Shown here: piece after piece, positions 22,652 through 34,696 of the stretch
Position numbering within the stretch: position 1 is the first letter of the stretch
Layout of the letters: every line of letters starts with the position of its first letter
Source: Gautieria morchelliformis
Taxonomy: Eukaryota > Basidiomycota > Agaricomycetes > Gomphales > Gomphaceae
DNA: 64,000 bases
Direction of reading: 5' to 3'
NCBI GenBank assembly: GCA_015179125.1
Contig: WHVA01000170.1
Coordinates: 1-64,000 of the forward strand
Position numbers and translations under genes: made by a program
Notes under the pieces: generated by a model
The model's database searches: none
Seen by the model: only the letters and a program-made list of their open reading frames with translations
What the model was told of the DNA's origin: nothing

Positions 22652-25600
22652 TCACCCCCCTCTAGCGTGCTGCGTCCTCGAAGCACGGGACACGAGGGAT
22701 TGAAATGCCAGCGAGCGGATTCGGCGAGGGGCACCGGGGTGTGTCCTATAGAACTCACGGAGTTTGTCTGGAGCGGAAACATCTGGCTCCGGGACCCACG
22801 AATTCTCCTCGTACCCATACCCTTCCCATTTCATGAGGAATTGGAGTCGTCCTCGCACAAACCGGCTGTCCAGGATCCGTTCCACCACATAGTGCTCTTC
22901 CCCATCTACAATTTCCGGCGGAGGTGGCGGACGAGCCTTCCGACCTGGAATTGGGTCCTCAAGCATAGGGAGTAACTTCACCACGTTGAAGACGGGGTGG
23001 AGGCGGGACATGGACATCGGAAGTCGGAGGCGGTATGCATTCCATCCAACCCTCCACGTCACCGTGAAGGGCCCAAGGTAGCGGTGGGCAAGCTTCTGCA
23101 AAGGGCATGTGGTGCGGATGTCACTTGCATCTAGATACACCTTGTCTCCAACTTGGTACTCTGGGGCAGGAACCCGGCGTTGGTTGTAGTACCTTGCCAT
23201 GTCATCCTTGGCCTTCACAAGGGCCGACTTGGCTTCCGAAAGGGTGGAGTCCATGCGGTCCCGGAACTCGTTGACCGTCTCGAGTCGGGAGTCAGTCTGG
23301 CGTGGCTCGAAGCCCATCCGCGGGTGTCGTCCGGAGTCAAGCATGAAGGGAGTCTGTTGTGTGGCGGAATGTACATGGTTGTTATATTGGAATTCCGCCA
23401 GTGGAAGTAACTCATCCCAGTCATCCTGCCTCTCGTTGACAAAGAGGCGGAGATATTGCTCCAACTCCTGATTGACCCGTTCCGTCTGTCCGTCACCCTG
23501 CGGATGGTATGCTGTGGTGGTAGCCAGCTTTATGCCGAGCAGGCGGTAGAGCTCCCGAGTCAGTTCCGCGACAAACTGCGGACCTCGGTCGGAAACAACT
23601 TGCTTTGGGAGCCCATGCAACTTCCAGACATGTGCAAGGAACAGGCGAGCCGCTCCGAGGGCTGTGATCGTCGTGTGCGTCGGAATGATGTGGGACACCT
23701 TGCTTACCGAATCCACGACATTCATGATCGCGTCGTAGCCATGAGACTCTGGGAGTTCAACGATGAAGTCGACACTGATGGTGTCCCAGCGGGATTCGGG
23801 AATCGGGAGCGGAACAAGTTCTCCGACGGGCGGATGTCATTGTGCTTTAGTTCGGAGACAAAGGTCACATGTCTTCACGTACTGTCCAATGTAGCGGGAC
23901 ATCTGGGGCCACCAGTAATTCCGAGCCACTAACTCCAGCGTCTTCCACCTGCCAGCATGCCCAGCGACCCGTGTGTCATGGTGCTGGGACACGATGCGGC
24001 GGCGGAGGTCCGCCCCACCTGGAACATAGACCTTGCCTCTGAAGTGGAGCAGTCCATCACGTTCCGACCATTCCGCTGCCCGTACAGACCGTGAGTGCCC
24101 TTTCCGAAGTTCCTCCACCGCCTTCACCACTGACTCCTCCTTCTCTCCATTCCGGTACTGCCTCCGGATATCCCAGAGCATTTCCGCTTCCACCCCAACT
24201 GCAGTCACTCCCTTTAGGGCACGGATTGCAAAGAGACTTGGGTGGAGCAGTGTCATATCCGCATTGTCTCCACTTCCGCTTCCATGATCTGCACGGTGGG
24301 ATAGGGCATCGGGCTTGCCCATGGTGCGGCCGGGCCGGTGGTGGAGCATGAAGTTGAACCGGGACAGGTGTAGGGACCACCGTGCTTGTCCTCGGTTCAA
24401 CTTCTTAGACGTGCGGAAATACTCGAGGTTCTTGTGGTCTGTCCAGATCTCAAACGGGCATAGAGCACCCTCGAGGAAGTGTCGCCACTCCTCCAGCGCT
24501 CGGATGATTGCCAGCACCTCCTTGTCATGGATCTCATAGTTCCGCTCGACCGGACTAAGGCTCTTAGAGAAGAAGGCAAGCGGATGCCACCCCCCACCAT
24601 CTTCCGGTGACTGTTGTGACAAGACCTCCGGTAGCTGTGTCGGAAGAATCTGCCTCGACTCGGTAAAGGCGAGAGTTGTCAGGAAAGATCAGGACCGGGG
24701 CAGAAGTGATCAGCTCTTTGAGTTTGTCAAGGAGGCCTGTTCTGGCTCTCCCCACCGCCATCCAACCTCCTTCTTGGTGAGGTCGAAGAGGGCACAGGCG
24801 TGGCAGGAGAAGTCCTTGATGAACTGCCAGTAGAAATTGACAAACCCAATGAAGGACTGGACCTCCTTGTTCCGCGGCACGGGCCAATCCGACACACCGG
24901 AAACTTTGACTGGGTCCATTTCCAGCTTTACTTCTGACACAATCACCCCAAGATACTCTATCCGCGTCCGCTCAAATTCGCACTTTTCCGGCTTGAGACA
25001 CAGGTTGTACTCCTGGAGCCGTTCCAGCACTCTCCGCACGACTTCCCAATGTTCGGACATTGTTTTTGTGAAGATGAGGATGTCATCGAGGTAGACGCAG
25101 ACAACCCCTTCTGCTATCATGTCACGGAAAATGTCATTCATCATTGTCTGGAATGTGGCGGGACTGTTGGTGAGGCCGAAGAACATGACCTGCGGCTCAA
25201 AGAGTCCTCGGTTGGTGCGGAATGCGGCCTTCCACTCGTCTCCCTCTCGGATCCGAACATTATTGAAGCCCCAGTGGACATCCAGCTTAGTGAAGTACCT
25301 TGCCCCGTGGAGTTGTGTGATTAGTTCGGAAATGAGTGGAATGGGGTACCGGTTCTTGATTGTGATCGCATTCAAGGCCCGGTAATCCTGCACAAGTCTG
25401 AGCGAGCCGTCCTTCTTCTTGATGAAGAACACCGGAGATGCCATGGGTGACTTAGAGGGGCGGATCCTCCCTGTACGGAGGTTTTCTGCAAGGAATGCAT
25501 CGAGCTCCACCTGCTCCTTGGGTGACAGCGGGTAGACTTTGCAGTTGGTGGGCTTTGACCCAGGCTCCAACTCGATGGCGTGGTCCCACAGCTTCCGTGG

Positions 25601-26571
25601 AGGCAGGGCATCAAACGACTCCTTGGAAAAGACATCCTCGAACTCCCGCAGGTACTCCGGAATTTCCGCCTCCGCTCTATCATGCTTCTTGGAGGCTTCA
25701 GCAAGGCGTTGCGAAATATTTCCGGTGGCGCGGATGTGTTCCGCTTCTGGTGGAAGGTTTACGTACAGCAAGCGCTCCCTTCCGCCAGAGTGTCTTCCGG
25801 ACCGAGTCGGATGACGTCGGAGTCGGAATCGGAATCGGAATCGGAATTGGGAGTGGGATCCGGTTCAAATTCCACTTCCGAGTCTTCTTCTGCAAGCAGT
25901 GGATGGGGGCCAGAACGACATGTCTGTATGAGCCGTTCGGTCTTCCGCTGCTCCTGGCGTTCCTTCCGCACTTCCGACCGGCACATGTGACACTTGGCTG
26001 GACATCGACTCATCAGTACCTTCCGAGTCTGCCAATTGATCTCCGGGTTGTGCTCCTGAAGCCAGGTAAACCCGAGGATGATGTCTTGCTTCCCCAGGCT
26101 GGTGACTGCAAAGGAAGTGCGTTCTGAATGCCCATCGTAGCGGAGAATTGTGTCTACTATCTCCGTGATGGACCCTGCCTCATTGGGGCTTCCATCCACA
26201 TTGAACACCGGGATTGCACGTTGCAACTTCCGCGTGGTCAGTCGGTTCCGTTCCACATAGTCCCGGTCTATAAACTGACCAGTGGCCCCGCAATCGACAA
26301 GGGCGGGTCCGGATTTGACTTCCGCCGTATCTGTCGTCTGGATCTCCACCTTAATGACTAGTGACTTGGGGCCAGGGGTGGCAGCGACAACATAGCGCTT
26401 CGGAAGGCGTCTCTCCCAAGGGCGGATGCGGGATGGATGGGGTGTCAGATTTGGTTTTTGTGTGACTTTATCCGGTGGGTCTGTACGAAGTGAGGGGAGT
26501 GGGGGCTTTTCATTCTCTACTTCAAGACAGGCAAACTGGTTATGTACAGGCAGCAGGGGCACACATCTCAC
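22652..26571 (-). pseudogene. pol: Ty3 Pol: protease, RT, RNase H, integrase, chromodomain
   Basis: Aspartic protease region PALVDCGATGQFID near 26300. RT 25771-24710 with LDVHWGFNN and the active site YLDDILIF. RNase H 24622 onwards (YEIHDKEVLAIIRALEEWRHFLEG, WTDHKNLEYF). Integrase with an H-H-C-C zone ending CDLCLRTKAQ and a DDE core (VSDRGPQFVAE, AYHPQGDGQTERVNQ). A C-terminal chromodomain (YVVERILDSRFVRGRLQFLMKWEGYGYEENSWVP) would target the element to chromatin. Breaks: a frame change at about 25765 between protease and RT, changes near 24740 and 24610 in RNase H, and a TGA at 23837-23839 that splits the integrase where the family normally has Arg (CGA). Translated as it stands, no full Pol is made. 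Confidence 0.88.
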
Positions 26572-27743
26572 CCGCTGCGCGTCACAAAATCCGACGCATC
26601 CTCCGCTTCCGGTGGATCATGTTCCGCATTTTCGGAAACTTCTTCCGCAGAGGGCACTCCGCTTATGTCCGCAAGTGCGAGGAACTCTGGAAGGAGCTTG
26701 AGTTTCTCCTCTGTGGTCATAAGCCGGATATCAAAGGCTTGGGGGCACTCGCGAGCATAGTGGCCTGGTTGTCGGCAGCGGAAGCAGGTGATAGTTCCGC
26801 GGCCTTTTCCGCGCATGCGGTCAATATCCATCGGGGCAGGGCCACTCTTCGAAGGAGGAGGGCTATGGTTCCTAATGGGAGCAGGCGGAGCAAGCGTCGG
26901 AAATAATTTCCGGGTGGGAATGAATGCGCTTCTGGGTTTTGGCGCAGGTGGAGTAGGACAAGTGGAACTGCGTGTCATGTTCTGGCTCGTCTCCACGAAG
27001 GCCTCATTTGCTTCCCTGTTCCAGGACACCCTCTGCACAGCTTGGTACCACCCTTCCGGGTCATCAAAATCCGGAGCTCCATCCCCAAGCAGCGCAACTT
27101 GGTTCTGGAGTGTCGGATCAAGTCCTCGTCGGAATTTGATGACGATCGTCTTGTCGTCGTCATACTCCGCAAGGTCGATGAGCTCCTGGAAGCGATCAAT
27201 GTAGTCATCGACCGGATCCTTGGCCTGGTACCAGCTGGTCCCCTTGAGCTTCGTAAGGGCTGTGAGCTGCTCATTTTTCGGGCAGAACTGGTCGGAAAAT
27301 GTTTTCTTGAAGGCGTCCCAGTCCCGGAAGTAGTTCCCCTTGCCCTTTGCTTCATGTCGGATCACCTTGTTTGCAAAACGGGCTGTGCGGTCCGACTTGA
27401 AAAAGGACAATGCCCAGTGAATCCGAGCCTGGTCGTTCGGAAAGAGGTCTCCGACAATTGCGAAGTAGATGCTGCATGTGTTGAAGAATGCGTGTCCCTT
27501 CTCCCGATCTCCGTCAAAGTCCGCCGGAGTTGCGGGTTTGACCTTTGCTAACTTCGCGGAGACCCTCTCTTCCGCTACTTCAGCTTTTCCAAAATCCGGA
27601 TCGTCCAGCATTTCGTTTCCACCACTTTGTGGAATATCTAACTTAGCCAAAATCGCTTGTAAGGCTGTTTCAATCGCGTCGGTCTTCATCCGGTTCCGCG
27701 TCAGTTCCTCCTCCATATTCCGAAGACGATCGTCCGGATCCAT
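26568..27743 (-). CDS. gag: Ty3 Gag with CCHC knuckle
   Basis: Open from ATG at 27743 (MDPDDRLRNMEEELTRNRM) to TAG at 26568, about 390 residues. A capsid-type region (FDGDREKGHAFFNTCSIYF, HWALSFFKSDRTARFA, WDAFKKTFSDQFCP) precedes a zinc knuckle CFRCRQPGHYAREC. Stop and pol start overlap closely, with pol in another frame, as usual for Ty3 elements using frameshifting. Upstream open codons lack an ATG. Confidence 0.88.
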   Translation of the reverse strand: MDPDDRLRNMEEELTRNRMKTDAIETALQAILAKLDIPQSGGNEMLDDPDFGKAEVAEERVSAKLAKVKPATPADFDGDREKGHAFFNTCSIYFAIVGDLFPNDQARIHWALSFFKSDRTARFANKVIRHEAKGKGNYFRDWDAFKKTFSDQFCPKNEQLTALTKLKGTSWYQAKDPVDDYIDRFQELIDLAEYDDDKTIVIKFRRGLDPTLQNQVALLGDGAPDFDDPEGWYQAVQRVSWNREANEAFVETSQNMTRSSTCPTPPAPKPRSAFIPTRKLFPTLAPPAPIRNHSPPPSKSGPAPMDIDRMRGKGRGTITCFRCRQPGHYARECPQAFDIRLMTTEEKLKLLPEFLALADISGVPSAEEVSENAEHDPPEAEDASDFVTRSG

Positions 27744-27930
27744 GTCGGAAGGAGAAATATGGGACGGGATTTCCGGGGTTGGGAGCTCGACGTAAGAAGA
27801 GGGGCTGTCGTACACTGTGTGTGCGGAAGAGGTCGCGATCTCCGAGTCGCTGTCTCCGATTCCGAACGCACCTATGGCGAATGCAACGTGCAGAACGACC
27901 GCCAGTCCTCTAGGGGAGAGACTTTTCTGC

Positions 27931-28419
27931 TGTAAGGGCAACCCTAGCTGGTTGTGGAGATCACACTACCACACAACTGACAAGGGGAAATCCAAAGTAT
28001 GTATAAATGAACAGAGTATACAAGAGAGGGGATTCTCACCTGACAAGGGGAAATCCAAAGAGAAAAGTCTAAGGACCCCCAATGTCAGCGAGCCCGTATT
28101 ATACTACGCTGCGCAGCCAGGGACAACACTTGGCACCCGCCATCAACCCTGCATCTCCCTGACCACCCTGACCCTTGATCGACCCTTGATGCCACCTATT
28201 ACGTGAGTCGCTTGATTTCCGACACTGTTCCAAGAGTGGAAGTTGGAAATTGGAGTGGAACTGGCGAGGCGAACAGAACTGGTGGAAGTTCTCCCAGAAG
28301 CGGAATCATTTCCGAAAGCGGAGGCGGAGATGGAATCGGAACCGGAAGCGGAGTCGGAAATGGAGTCGGAACTGGGTGTGGTGTCGGAACTGGAATGGAA
28401 AACAGGGTGTCCCCTGACA
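27931..28419 (-). repeat. 5' LTR of the 22 kb Ty3 element
   Basis: 489 bp and, by eye, the same as 22163-22651 base for base. Followed by target duplication TATAC at 28420. Confidence 0.92.
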
Positions 28420-28665
28420 TATACTTAATCAGTGACATTCAATCATATTACATGAATCCCTTGTCTGACTCACATATAATATTTGGAGGTAATGTATGAT
28501 GGCCATGGTATTTATGGTTTGCCCAGACAGCTTATTCCCCATTCAACCCCTTTTTGTAGGCATCTATAAATCAGGCTGACCTATTAGCATACCTGTTGAG
28601 GAGTTAGAATCTGCTGATAGGAAACAAATCTTACACACCTCTGAATCTGTACCAAGGGACATCAT

Positions 28666-29544
28666 CTAGACAGGCAAGCATGTTTTTTTCCATCTCATTG
28701 ATGTTGGAGGTGTGTGCACTGGATCAATAGCATAATTTTGCCGCACCCCAGTACTGCTCAATAAAATTGAGTTCACAATGAAATTTTGGGTAAAAATTGC
28801 AAATTGCCCCTGGGAGGTGATGTATTCTTCAAATTCAGACTTCTGTGAGGCAAAGTCTGGTTGCATGAATAGAAGCCGCCAGCAGCAGCAGTCTGTGGGA
28901 CCAGCCTCACACTTAAACCCCTCACATTGTGCAAGAAGTCTAGTTGCCAGCCAGAGACCCCGCTCTTTTATTAATACCTTCATGCCCTTGAACCAGCCTG
29001 GCATTGTGGGGTGATTCTCAGGGAAATAGAGAGGCTGGGGTGTTCCATCTGCAAATTTACCATCATGCATCTTTGGGCCATCTTTCTGGTGTGTCCATAT
29101 TTCCCGTGGTGATTTGATCATCCTACAAGCAGAGAGTGCATTGGCAGCATGTTTTTGGCGTCTTGGAGCGTTATCAAACATAAACAGTCCTGTTTCTGTA
29201 CCATTTGTTTTTGATTCAAATATATCCAGTGCATTCTCAACTTGTTTGAGTAAATCCTCAGCAAAAAAAAAAACAAAAAATAACCAGGAACCATTGTTGG
29301 TGCTGTCAGTGAAGGGCTCTGAAGGAGTACCTTCACCGGCGAAAGGATTGTTATTACTAGGCAACCTTTCTGTGGGACCTTGCACATTACATCTTTGAGT
29401 ATCACAGGCTATTTCACTTTGACTGTAGACAGGGCAAGTTCCGTTCAAGCAGCCCCCTTTCCTCATACAACTTTGTTGGCTTAACATTGTCCGCTGAACT
29501 ACACATCTCATTGCACAAGCCATTAGGACATCCGCTGTGTTCAC
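28666..29544 (-). pseudogene. DDE transposase fragment (second catalytic Asp region)
   Basis: An open frame without ends. It contains FFFAEDLLKQVENALDIFE, then GLFMFDNAPRRQKHAANALSA (second Asp), WTHQKDGPKMHDG, YFPENHPTMPGWFKGM, KERGLWLATRLLAQCEGFKC and DCCCWRLLFMQPDFASQKSE. This is a well-known basidiomycete DDE_3-like transposase pattern. The frame continues through IFTQNF, where the family has a catalytic glutamate after a CEL-F/NPIE motif; here that motif is absent ([14 protein letters not shown]). An A11 tract at about 29263 precedes the DDLLKQ block. Confidence 0.75.
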
Positions 29545-30015
29545 TAATACACGATATTAACGCCTAAAATCCAATCTTGACAGGTGGAGACAACAGCACA
29601 GCTGAGGAGTAGCCCCGCAGGCCCAGCCTGCTCGCCATGCTGGAGAACAAGCCTAGAAACCAGCAGCAAGCTGCAGCAATAGCAGTTGTATTTTCTGCCA
29701 TGGAAGTCATGGAATGGGCAAGACATGCATTTTACAGCACTTCCTATTAAACTGCAACACATGATCAGGTAACGTGACTTCATCACCCATACATGTATAT
29801 AGGTTAATTTTAGTTTAGGGTTACATGTCCGGTGGACCTGTCAGCTGACTATCTCCCAACGGCCAGGTTGCTCTCTATCTCTTCCCCCCTGACACCATGA
29901 AAAGATTAGAACCAGCCTAATCTTTGCATCAGCGGATGCTCACAACTTTTTATTACCTGTAGCTTCACCCATTTTATTCTCAGATTATAGAAAAGAAGAG
30001 GATGAAAGTACATGC
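29545..30015. other. Non-coding; shared 37-bp junction motif
   Basis: 29547-29583 (AATACACGATATTAACGCC..TCTTGACA) recurs inverted at 54998-55034. The rest to 29930 has no recognisable feature; 29930-30015 starts the dispersed repeat shared with 17220-17090. Confidence 0.5.
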
Positions 30016-30412
30016 CACTGGAGGCATATAAAAATTTTCTGGTCTGAAAAACTGTTCAAAAAACTGTAAAGATATTCCAAATATTTTTAGTGTTTTTTAT
30101 GTAAAAAAACTATAATAAAATTTGTGTTTTTATTAGAATTTGTTGAGCAAGAAAATTGTAAAAAAATTCAAAGTTTTTTTCAAGGTTTTTTATGGGTTTC
30201 TTTGTGTTTTCACAAAGAAACTTATAAAAAGACATAAAAAACCCTGCAAAAAACTTTGAACTTTTTTACAATTTTCTTGCTCACCAAATTCTAACAAAAA
30301 CACAAAATTATGTTAAAGTTTTTTTACATTAAAAACACTAAAAAAAATTGGAATATCTTTACAGTTTTTTGAACAGTTTTTCAGGCCAGAAAATTTTTAT
30401 ATGCCTCCAGTG
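30016..30412. mobile_element. Palindromic fold-back MITE, CACTG-type
   Basis: 397 bp that folds on itself almost end to end: CACTGGAGGCATATAAAAAT.. at 30016 and its complement ending ..GCCTCCAGTG at 30412, with a loop near 30205-30215 (TTTGTGTTTTCACAAA). Flanked by 3-bp duplication TGC. The related repeat at 17150 has no insertion at this point (ATGGCAATTTTATTG versus ATGC..CAATCTTATTG). CACTG ends and 3-bp duplications point to the CACTA (EnSpm) superfamily. Confidence 0.85.
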
Positions 30413-30744
30413 TGCCAATCTTATTGTTGGGCTATAAATAAATTTACTTTTGTCCCTCCCCGAGCGGCACCTCCACTGATGAGAATGCCTCTTCTTATTT
30501 TTTCTACCCACTTTTAATATACACTATATCATTATAATTATTCATATATATTACAAATATCTAGACAACTACTATTACTCCATATTGTAGTCTAATACTC
30601 TCTCATTATAACTATTCATACTATTACATGACCATTATGATTATCCTCCATCCTGTTAGGGCAACCCACAAACCTTAGCCTGCTAAGTAGCACTGGCATG
30701 CCGAGCAAAGTGACTTGTTAGCCGCCCACATCTTGTCACACTAG

Positions 30745-31317
30745 CACTGGAGACATCGCAAAATTTCCTGACTCTGAAAATCAACTGGAAATTCTGAGGA
30801 TATTCCACATTTCCTCAAAATTTCCCAGTTCAGGAAATTGGATGAAAGTTTAATGTTTTGTCAGTGTTTTTTTGGCTGCTGGAAATTCTTCAAAAATTGT
30901 AAAATTATAAAAAAATCTTCAAGAAACACCAATGAAACATTGGATTTTGTCTTCCATGATACTAAATATCCAATAAAATTTCTCCTGTTAGGAAATTCTA
31001 TAGAAACACTGATTTCTACAAAGTTTCCCTGTCAAATATTCAGGAAACCAACATTTTCATAGAATTTCCAGACTGAGGAAACTTTATTAAATATTTAGTT
31101 TCATAGAGGAGGAAATTCAATGTTTCCTGAGAGTTTCTTGAAGATTTTGAGGTGATAATTTTACAATTTTTGAAGGATTTCCTGAAGTCAAAAAACTCTA
31201 ACAAGACAAGAAATTTTCATCCAATTTCCTGAATTGGGAAATTTTGTAGAAATGTGGAATATCCTCAGGATTTCTAGTAGATTTCCAAAGTCAGGAAATT
31301 TGGCCATGTCTCCAGTG
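30745..31317. mobile_element. Second CACTG-type fold-back MITE
   Basis: 573 bp, ends CACTGGAGACAT and ATGTCTCCAGTG, flanked by TAG on both sides (30742-30744, 31318-31320). The arms are long but more diverged than in the 30016 element and are full of AGGAAATT motifs. No coding capacity. Confidence 0.82.
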
Positions 31318-31320
31318 TAG

Positions 31321-31934
31321 GCCACTCCTGGTGTCTGGCCGCTGTAACCAAAAACTGCAAGGAAAATACATGAGTACGTGTTCAACCAATATTTCACATT
31401 CCCTCACGGCGCCATTTTCTTTGTATGTGGTAGGAGTTCTGAGCCTCACTATGCACTCGAGTTTATTATATGAACCACTAGGTGAAACTAGGTTGTGCGT
31501 ATCTGCGAATTTCTTATCTGAAAATTTAGATATCTATATATCCGTGGCCCATTTGATCAAGGTGTACGACAATGACGGCTCATCAGCGCATCAGCCATGA
31601 CACCCCTGATGCAAATTTAATTCCAGTTGCTAAATCAGAACGATGACAGCGTAATTTCCGATGGCGTGTGATCATATATTGTGCTATTAGCATGACAATA
31701 AGTAAATACCTTGTTAATACTAGAACGGGTTTGCCCAGCAGTGACTTGTCGAGACCTTTCAGCTAGCTGCCAGCTGTAGACCATCAAAATCATTTCTTCC
31801 AACCATGAATGTTAGACGCTAACATTATGAAGAAAACATCCATTCTGTGCGTACAGTGGATTTACCTTGAACCCATGCGGTAATCTCAGTTGTCATACTA
31901 TTGTACATCAGAGATACAGTCTCGATTAACGATT
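31321..31934. other. Intergenic, 3' of the P450 gene
   Basis: No gene seen. Confidence 0.4.
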
Positions 31935-34066
31935 CTAGGCTTGGCGTTTCCTGAACAATACCTCTACGTTTGGGTCAGGCGTGACGCTGGCCCCAACGTG
32001 CGTGTATCGCGGCGTATCAGTCATTTTAAGGTCATATGTCAAAACAACATGCGCCATCATAGCTTTGAGCTCATTGACAGCGAAAAACCGGCCGGGGCTT
32101 CAGAACCTATTCAGCACGACGACATAATACTGGTACAGAATCGCTTGACGCACCATGCATGCTTGCCATGTCCAAAAGTGAGAAAGTCTAAGCTAGTTGC
32201 GACCATTTGGTTCTTGGCCCCTTCGCCCTCCTCCTCTCGCATGTCACTGAAACGAAAACCTTTAAAAGTCTTCGCATCGGGATACACTTCTTCATCAAGA
32301 TGGCGTGGTGTCGACACCGCGGAAACCAACGCTCCCTTTGGAACACGCGTTCCATCTGAGAACGTGAAATCCTGGAGAGCAAGGCGCGCCATTGAAACTT
32401 TGGCTCAAAGTCAGCCATAAACGCGGTAGAAACACCAAAGTCAAGCGCGAGGCTCACGGGCACCGAGACCCTTGGTTCGCTGTGATTCTTTCAAAAAGCT
32501 GTCTAGCTTTCGCATGCGAGACATCGCCACTTTCGTCCAACCCTCTTCAGCTACCACCGCTTCAACCTCCTCGCGGATAGGTTGGATGTATTCAGGGCGA
32601 GAAGCAAGGTTGAATAATGCGCCGGTGAAACTCTATAACAAGAAGGGTTTACGATGGTTATAACATATGATGTAAGGAACATACAATGGAGCTGGTGTGA
32701 ATAGCCGCAAAGTTAAACGCCAGAAGACGGCGGGTAAGATTCTCTGGTGTACGCTCTTTGCCTTGCGCTTCATCTAAGAGCCAAGAAATCATATCAACCT
32801 GCATCCAACGTTACTCGTGGTGATATAGAGTGGAGGAGAAGCCCAACCGGTTTGTCTGGGTAATCCGAACCATATTCTTCGATTTTTCGCATCCGTTCCT
32901 CAATGATGGGTTTAATATGTTTGAGAGCAATCCGGACAGCCTTAGGTGTGGTCGTGAGCAGGCGAGTTACGATTCTGAACAATGGAAAGAATGCTTCTAG
33001 TGAATTGAAAAGAAGGATATTCAAAACATACGGTTTGAGTAGGTCAGGAAACAAAACGATAATTCGGCCACTATTTACCACATTGGAGGTGAATGCGATA
33101 TTGAGTGCAAGAAGCTCTGGGTCGCGACCTTACAGCGACGTCAATATTGTCCACGAGAGTCGGCAAACGAACATACACAGAGGGGCACCGACAAAAATGC
33201 GATTCGAAGCACGGCCGACGACGTTCATTACAGCCCCGTAGGCTTTGACTTTAGTCCAGTCTGCGGGACGACAAGGAGAGTCAATGTCCCCAAATTGGAA
33301 ATGGTTCGAAAACAATAAAATTAAGGAATAAATAGGAACATACCCTCTGTGGGTGGAATAATGTCTCGGAAAGCTAGCTTTATTTCTTCCTGTAAATCTG
33401 GAAAAAAATTTCCGAGATTGCGAGTAAGCTGACTCTTGACAATTGAAAGATGGTACGGGTTTGTGTTGAGGTTGGCTCCAAAGGTCCAACTAGTAGCAAG
33501 CATCTTCGAAGATGGTGAGAAGCTGTGAGTTATACTTCTCTTGAAGCCAAGGGCGCACCTCTTCGGCAGCCCCGGGGAAAGACAACACATCATCGGGTGC
33601 GCGACGAAGTTCATCTATAAACTGTGGTCCAGACACTACGATCTGCCAACGTCTCTTATCCGGGACGCGAAATATTCCATGCTGATAATAGAATCCCATC
33701 AGTAGTGCGCTCACGAGACAAAAATACCGCTGCCGACCTTCGCATAGCCCTCCATGAGAAGGTCTTGTCCATGTTTGGCGAACTGCATCGCATCGAGGTA
33801 CGAAAACAGACCAGTCCTTCCAATAGCCGGGATTGAATCCTAAGCAGCACCAAGGGTGTATAAGTAGTGGATCTGAAAATGGAGGAATCAACGGCTACAT
33901 ATAGGTTTTTGGGTCGTGTCGCAGAGTATACGATGCAAAAAAGGAGGAACGCGAGTCCGGCCCAGGCGTAGTTGAACGCAGGGTCAAGACCGTCTAACAG
34001 TCCGGAAGTACTGAGAGGGGCGAAGCGTGATGCGATCAGGCTGGGAGCGCCACTTGGAGCGTTCAT
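31935..34066 (-). CDS. Cytochrome P450 monooxygenase, apparently intact
   Basis: Haem-thiolate monooxygenase built from many small exons. Exon 1 (start 34066, MNAPSGAPSLIASRF) has a membrane anchor (YAWAGLAFLLFCIVYSA). Then come RWQIVVSGPQFIDELRRAPDDVLSF, NPYHLSIVKSQLTRNLG, RASNRIFVGAPLC, PIIEERMRKIEEYGSDYPDKP, VDMISWLLDEAQGKERT, the I-helix region LLAFNFAAIHTSS, REEVEAVVAEEGWTK, the E-x-x-R motif (ESQR), FTFSDGTRVPKGALVSA and FRFSDMREE. The haem loop FGHGKHA-CPGRFF is formed across the last intron (GTGCGT..CTGAAG). It ends EVLFRKRQA, TAG at 31935. The pattern matches Agaricomycete P450s of the CYP512/CYP5150-like groups, often linked to terpenoid or xenobiotic oxidation; the substrate cannot be told. 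One intron (EGYAK | GTCGGC) has an unusual donor that its neighbour shares. ER membrane, cytosolic face. Confidence 0.8.
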
Positions 34067-34696
34067 GATTTAAAGAGAAGGGTTGGGGATTAGAACGTTA
34101 GGTCTGGCCAAGTCGAGATTATAAGGCTGCGTGAATCATGAGCCACTGGATGACTGGCGGCCCTCCGACGGGTGCGAGAGTACCTCCCATTGGATTACCA
34201 GCCGGTCTGAAGGCGGTCTGCAGATTATTGGCGTAGAAATAAATTGTACGGTGCTTCGACCGTTTGCCACCGCTAGTAAATACGTTATGTAATTGCCTTT
34301 TCCGGCCCGGATGAAGGCCGGTAGGTGTCTGGGTCAGATCCTCAAGTTTTTGCATACACTAGTACCTTCCGTAGACTTCGATTGAATATCCTAGAATTCA
34401 AATATATTCAAACTCCAGATGTATAATTGGGCACATTCAATGGTGCAAATGTGGGAACTCAGGAGAAGATCGAAACTGTAGACTCGGAGCAATGGTGGAA
34501 GGGCTGGTAACGTAGGTCTTGCGAGTGGCCTGCAAGAATACTACTTCGCCTGCTGGCACCGCTTGGCACCTACGCACATGTCAGTGGGAACCGTTTAACA
34601 CCAGGTTCCCCGCCTTTACGGAGATTGCGAGCCTTCCACTATTTACATTACGATGCAATGTAAGAATACAGTGAGAAACAGTCATGGTTAAATGTT
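34067..34696. other. Intergenic between the two P450 copies
   Basis: 630 bp with no supported gene. It includes the 5' upstream region of the intact P450 gene and the 3' flank of the pseudogene. Confidence 0.4.

Larger units (their letters stand above)
22163..28419 (-). mobile_element. Complete Ty3/gypsy (chromovirus-type) element
   Basis: 6257 bp with 489-bp LTRs at 22163-22651 and 27931-28419. Target duplication TATAC at 22158-22162 and 28420-28424. A polypurine tract (AGAGGGGGG in element orientation) abuts the 3' LTR at 22652. Order on the minus strand is Gag, protease, RT, RNase H, integrase, chromodomain. The LTRs look identical over their full length, which normally means a recent insertion, yet pol carries several breaks. 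Confidence 0.93.

Noticed and set aside
20939-29544. The two DDE transposase fragments as halves of one gene split by the Ty3 element
   Set aside because: They lie on opposite strands and the Ty3 target duplication joins sequences unrelated to the transposase, so they are separate remnants.
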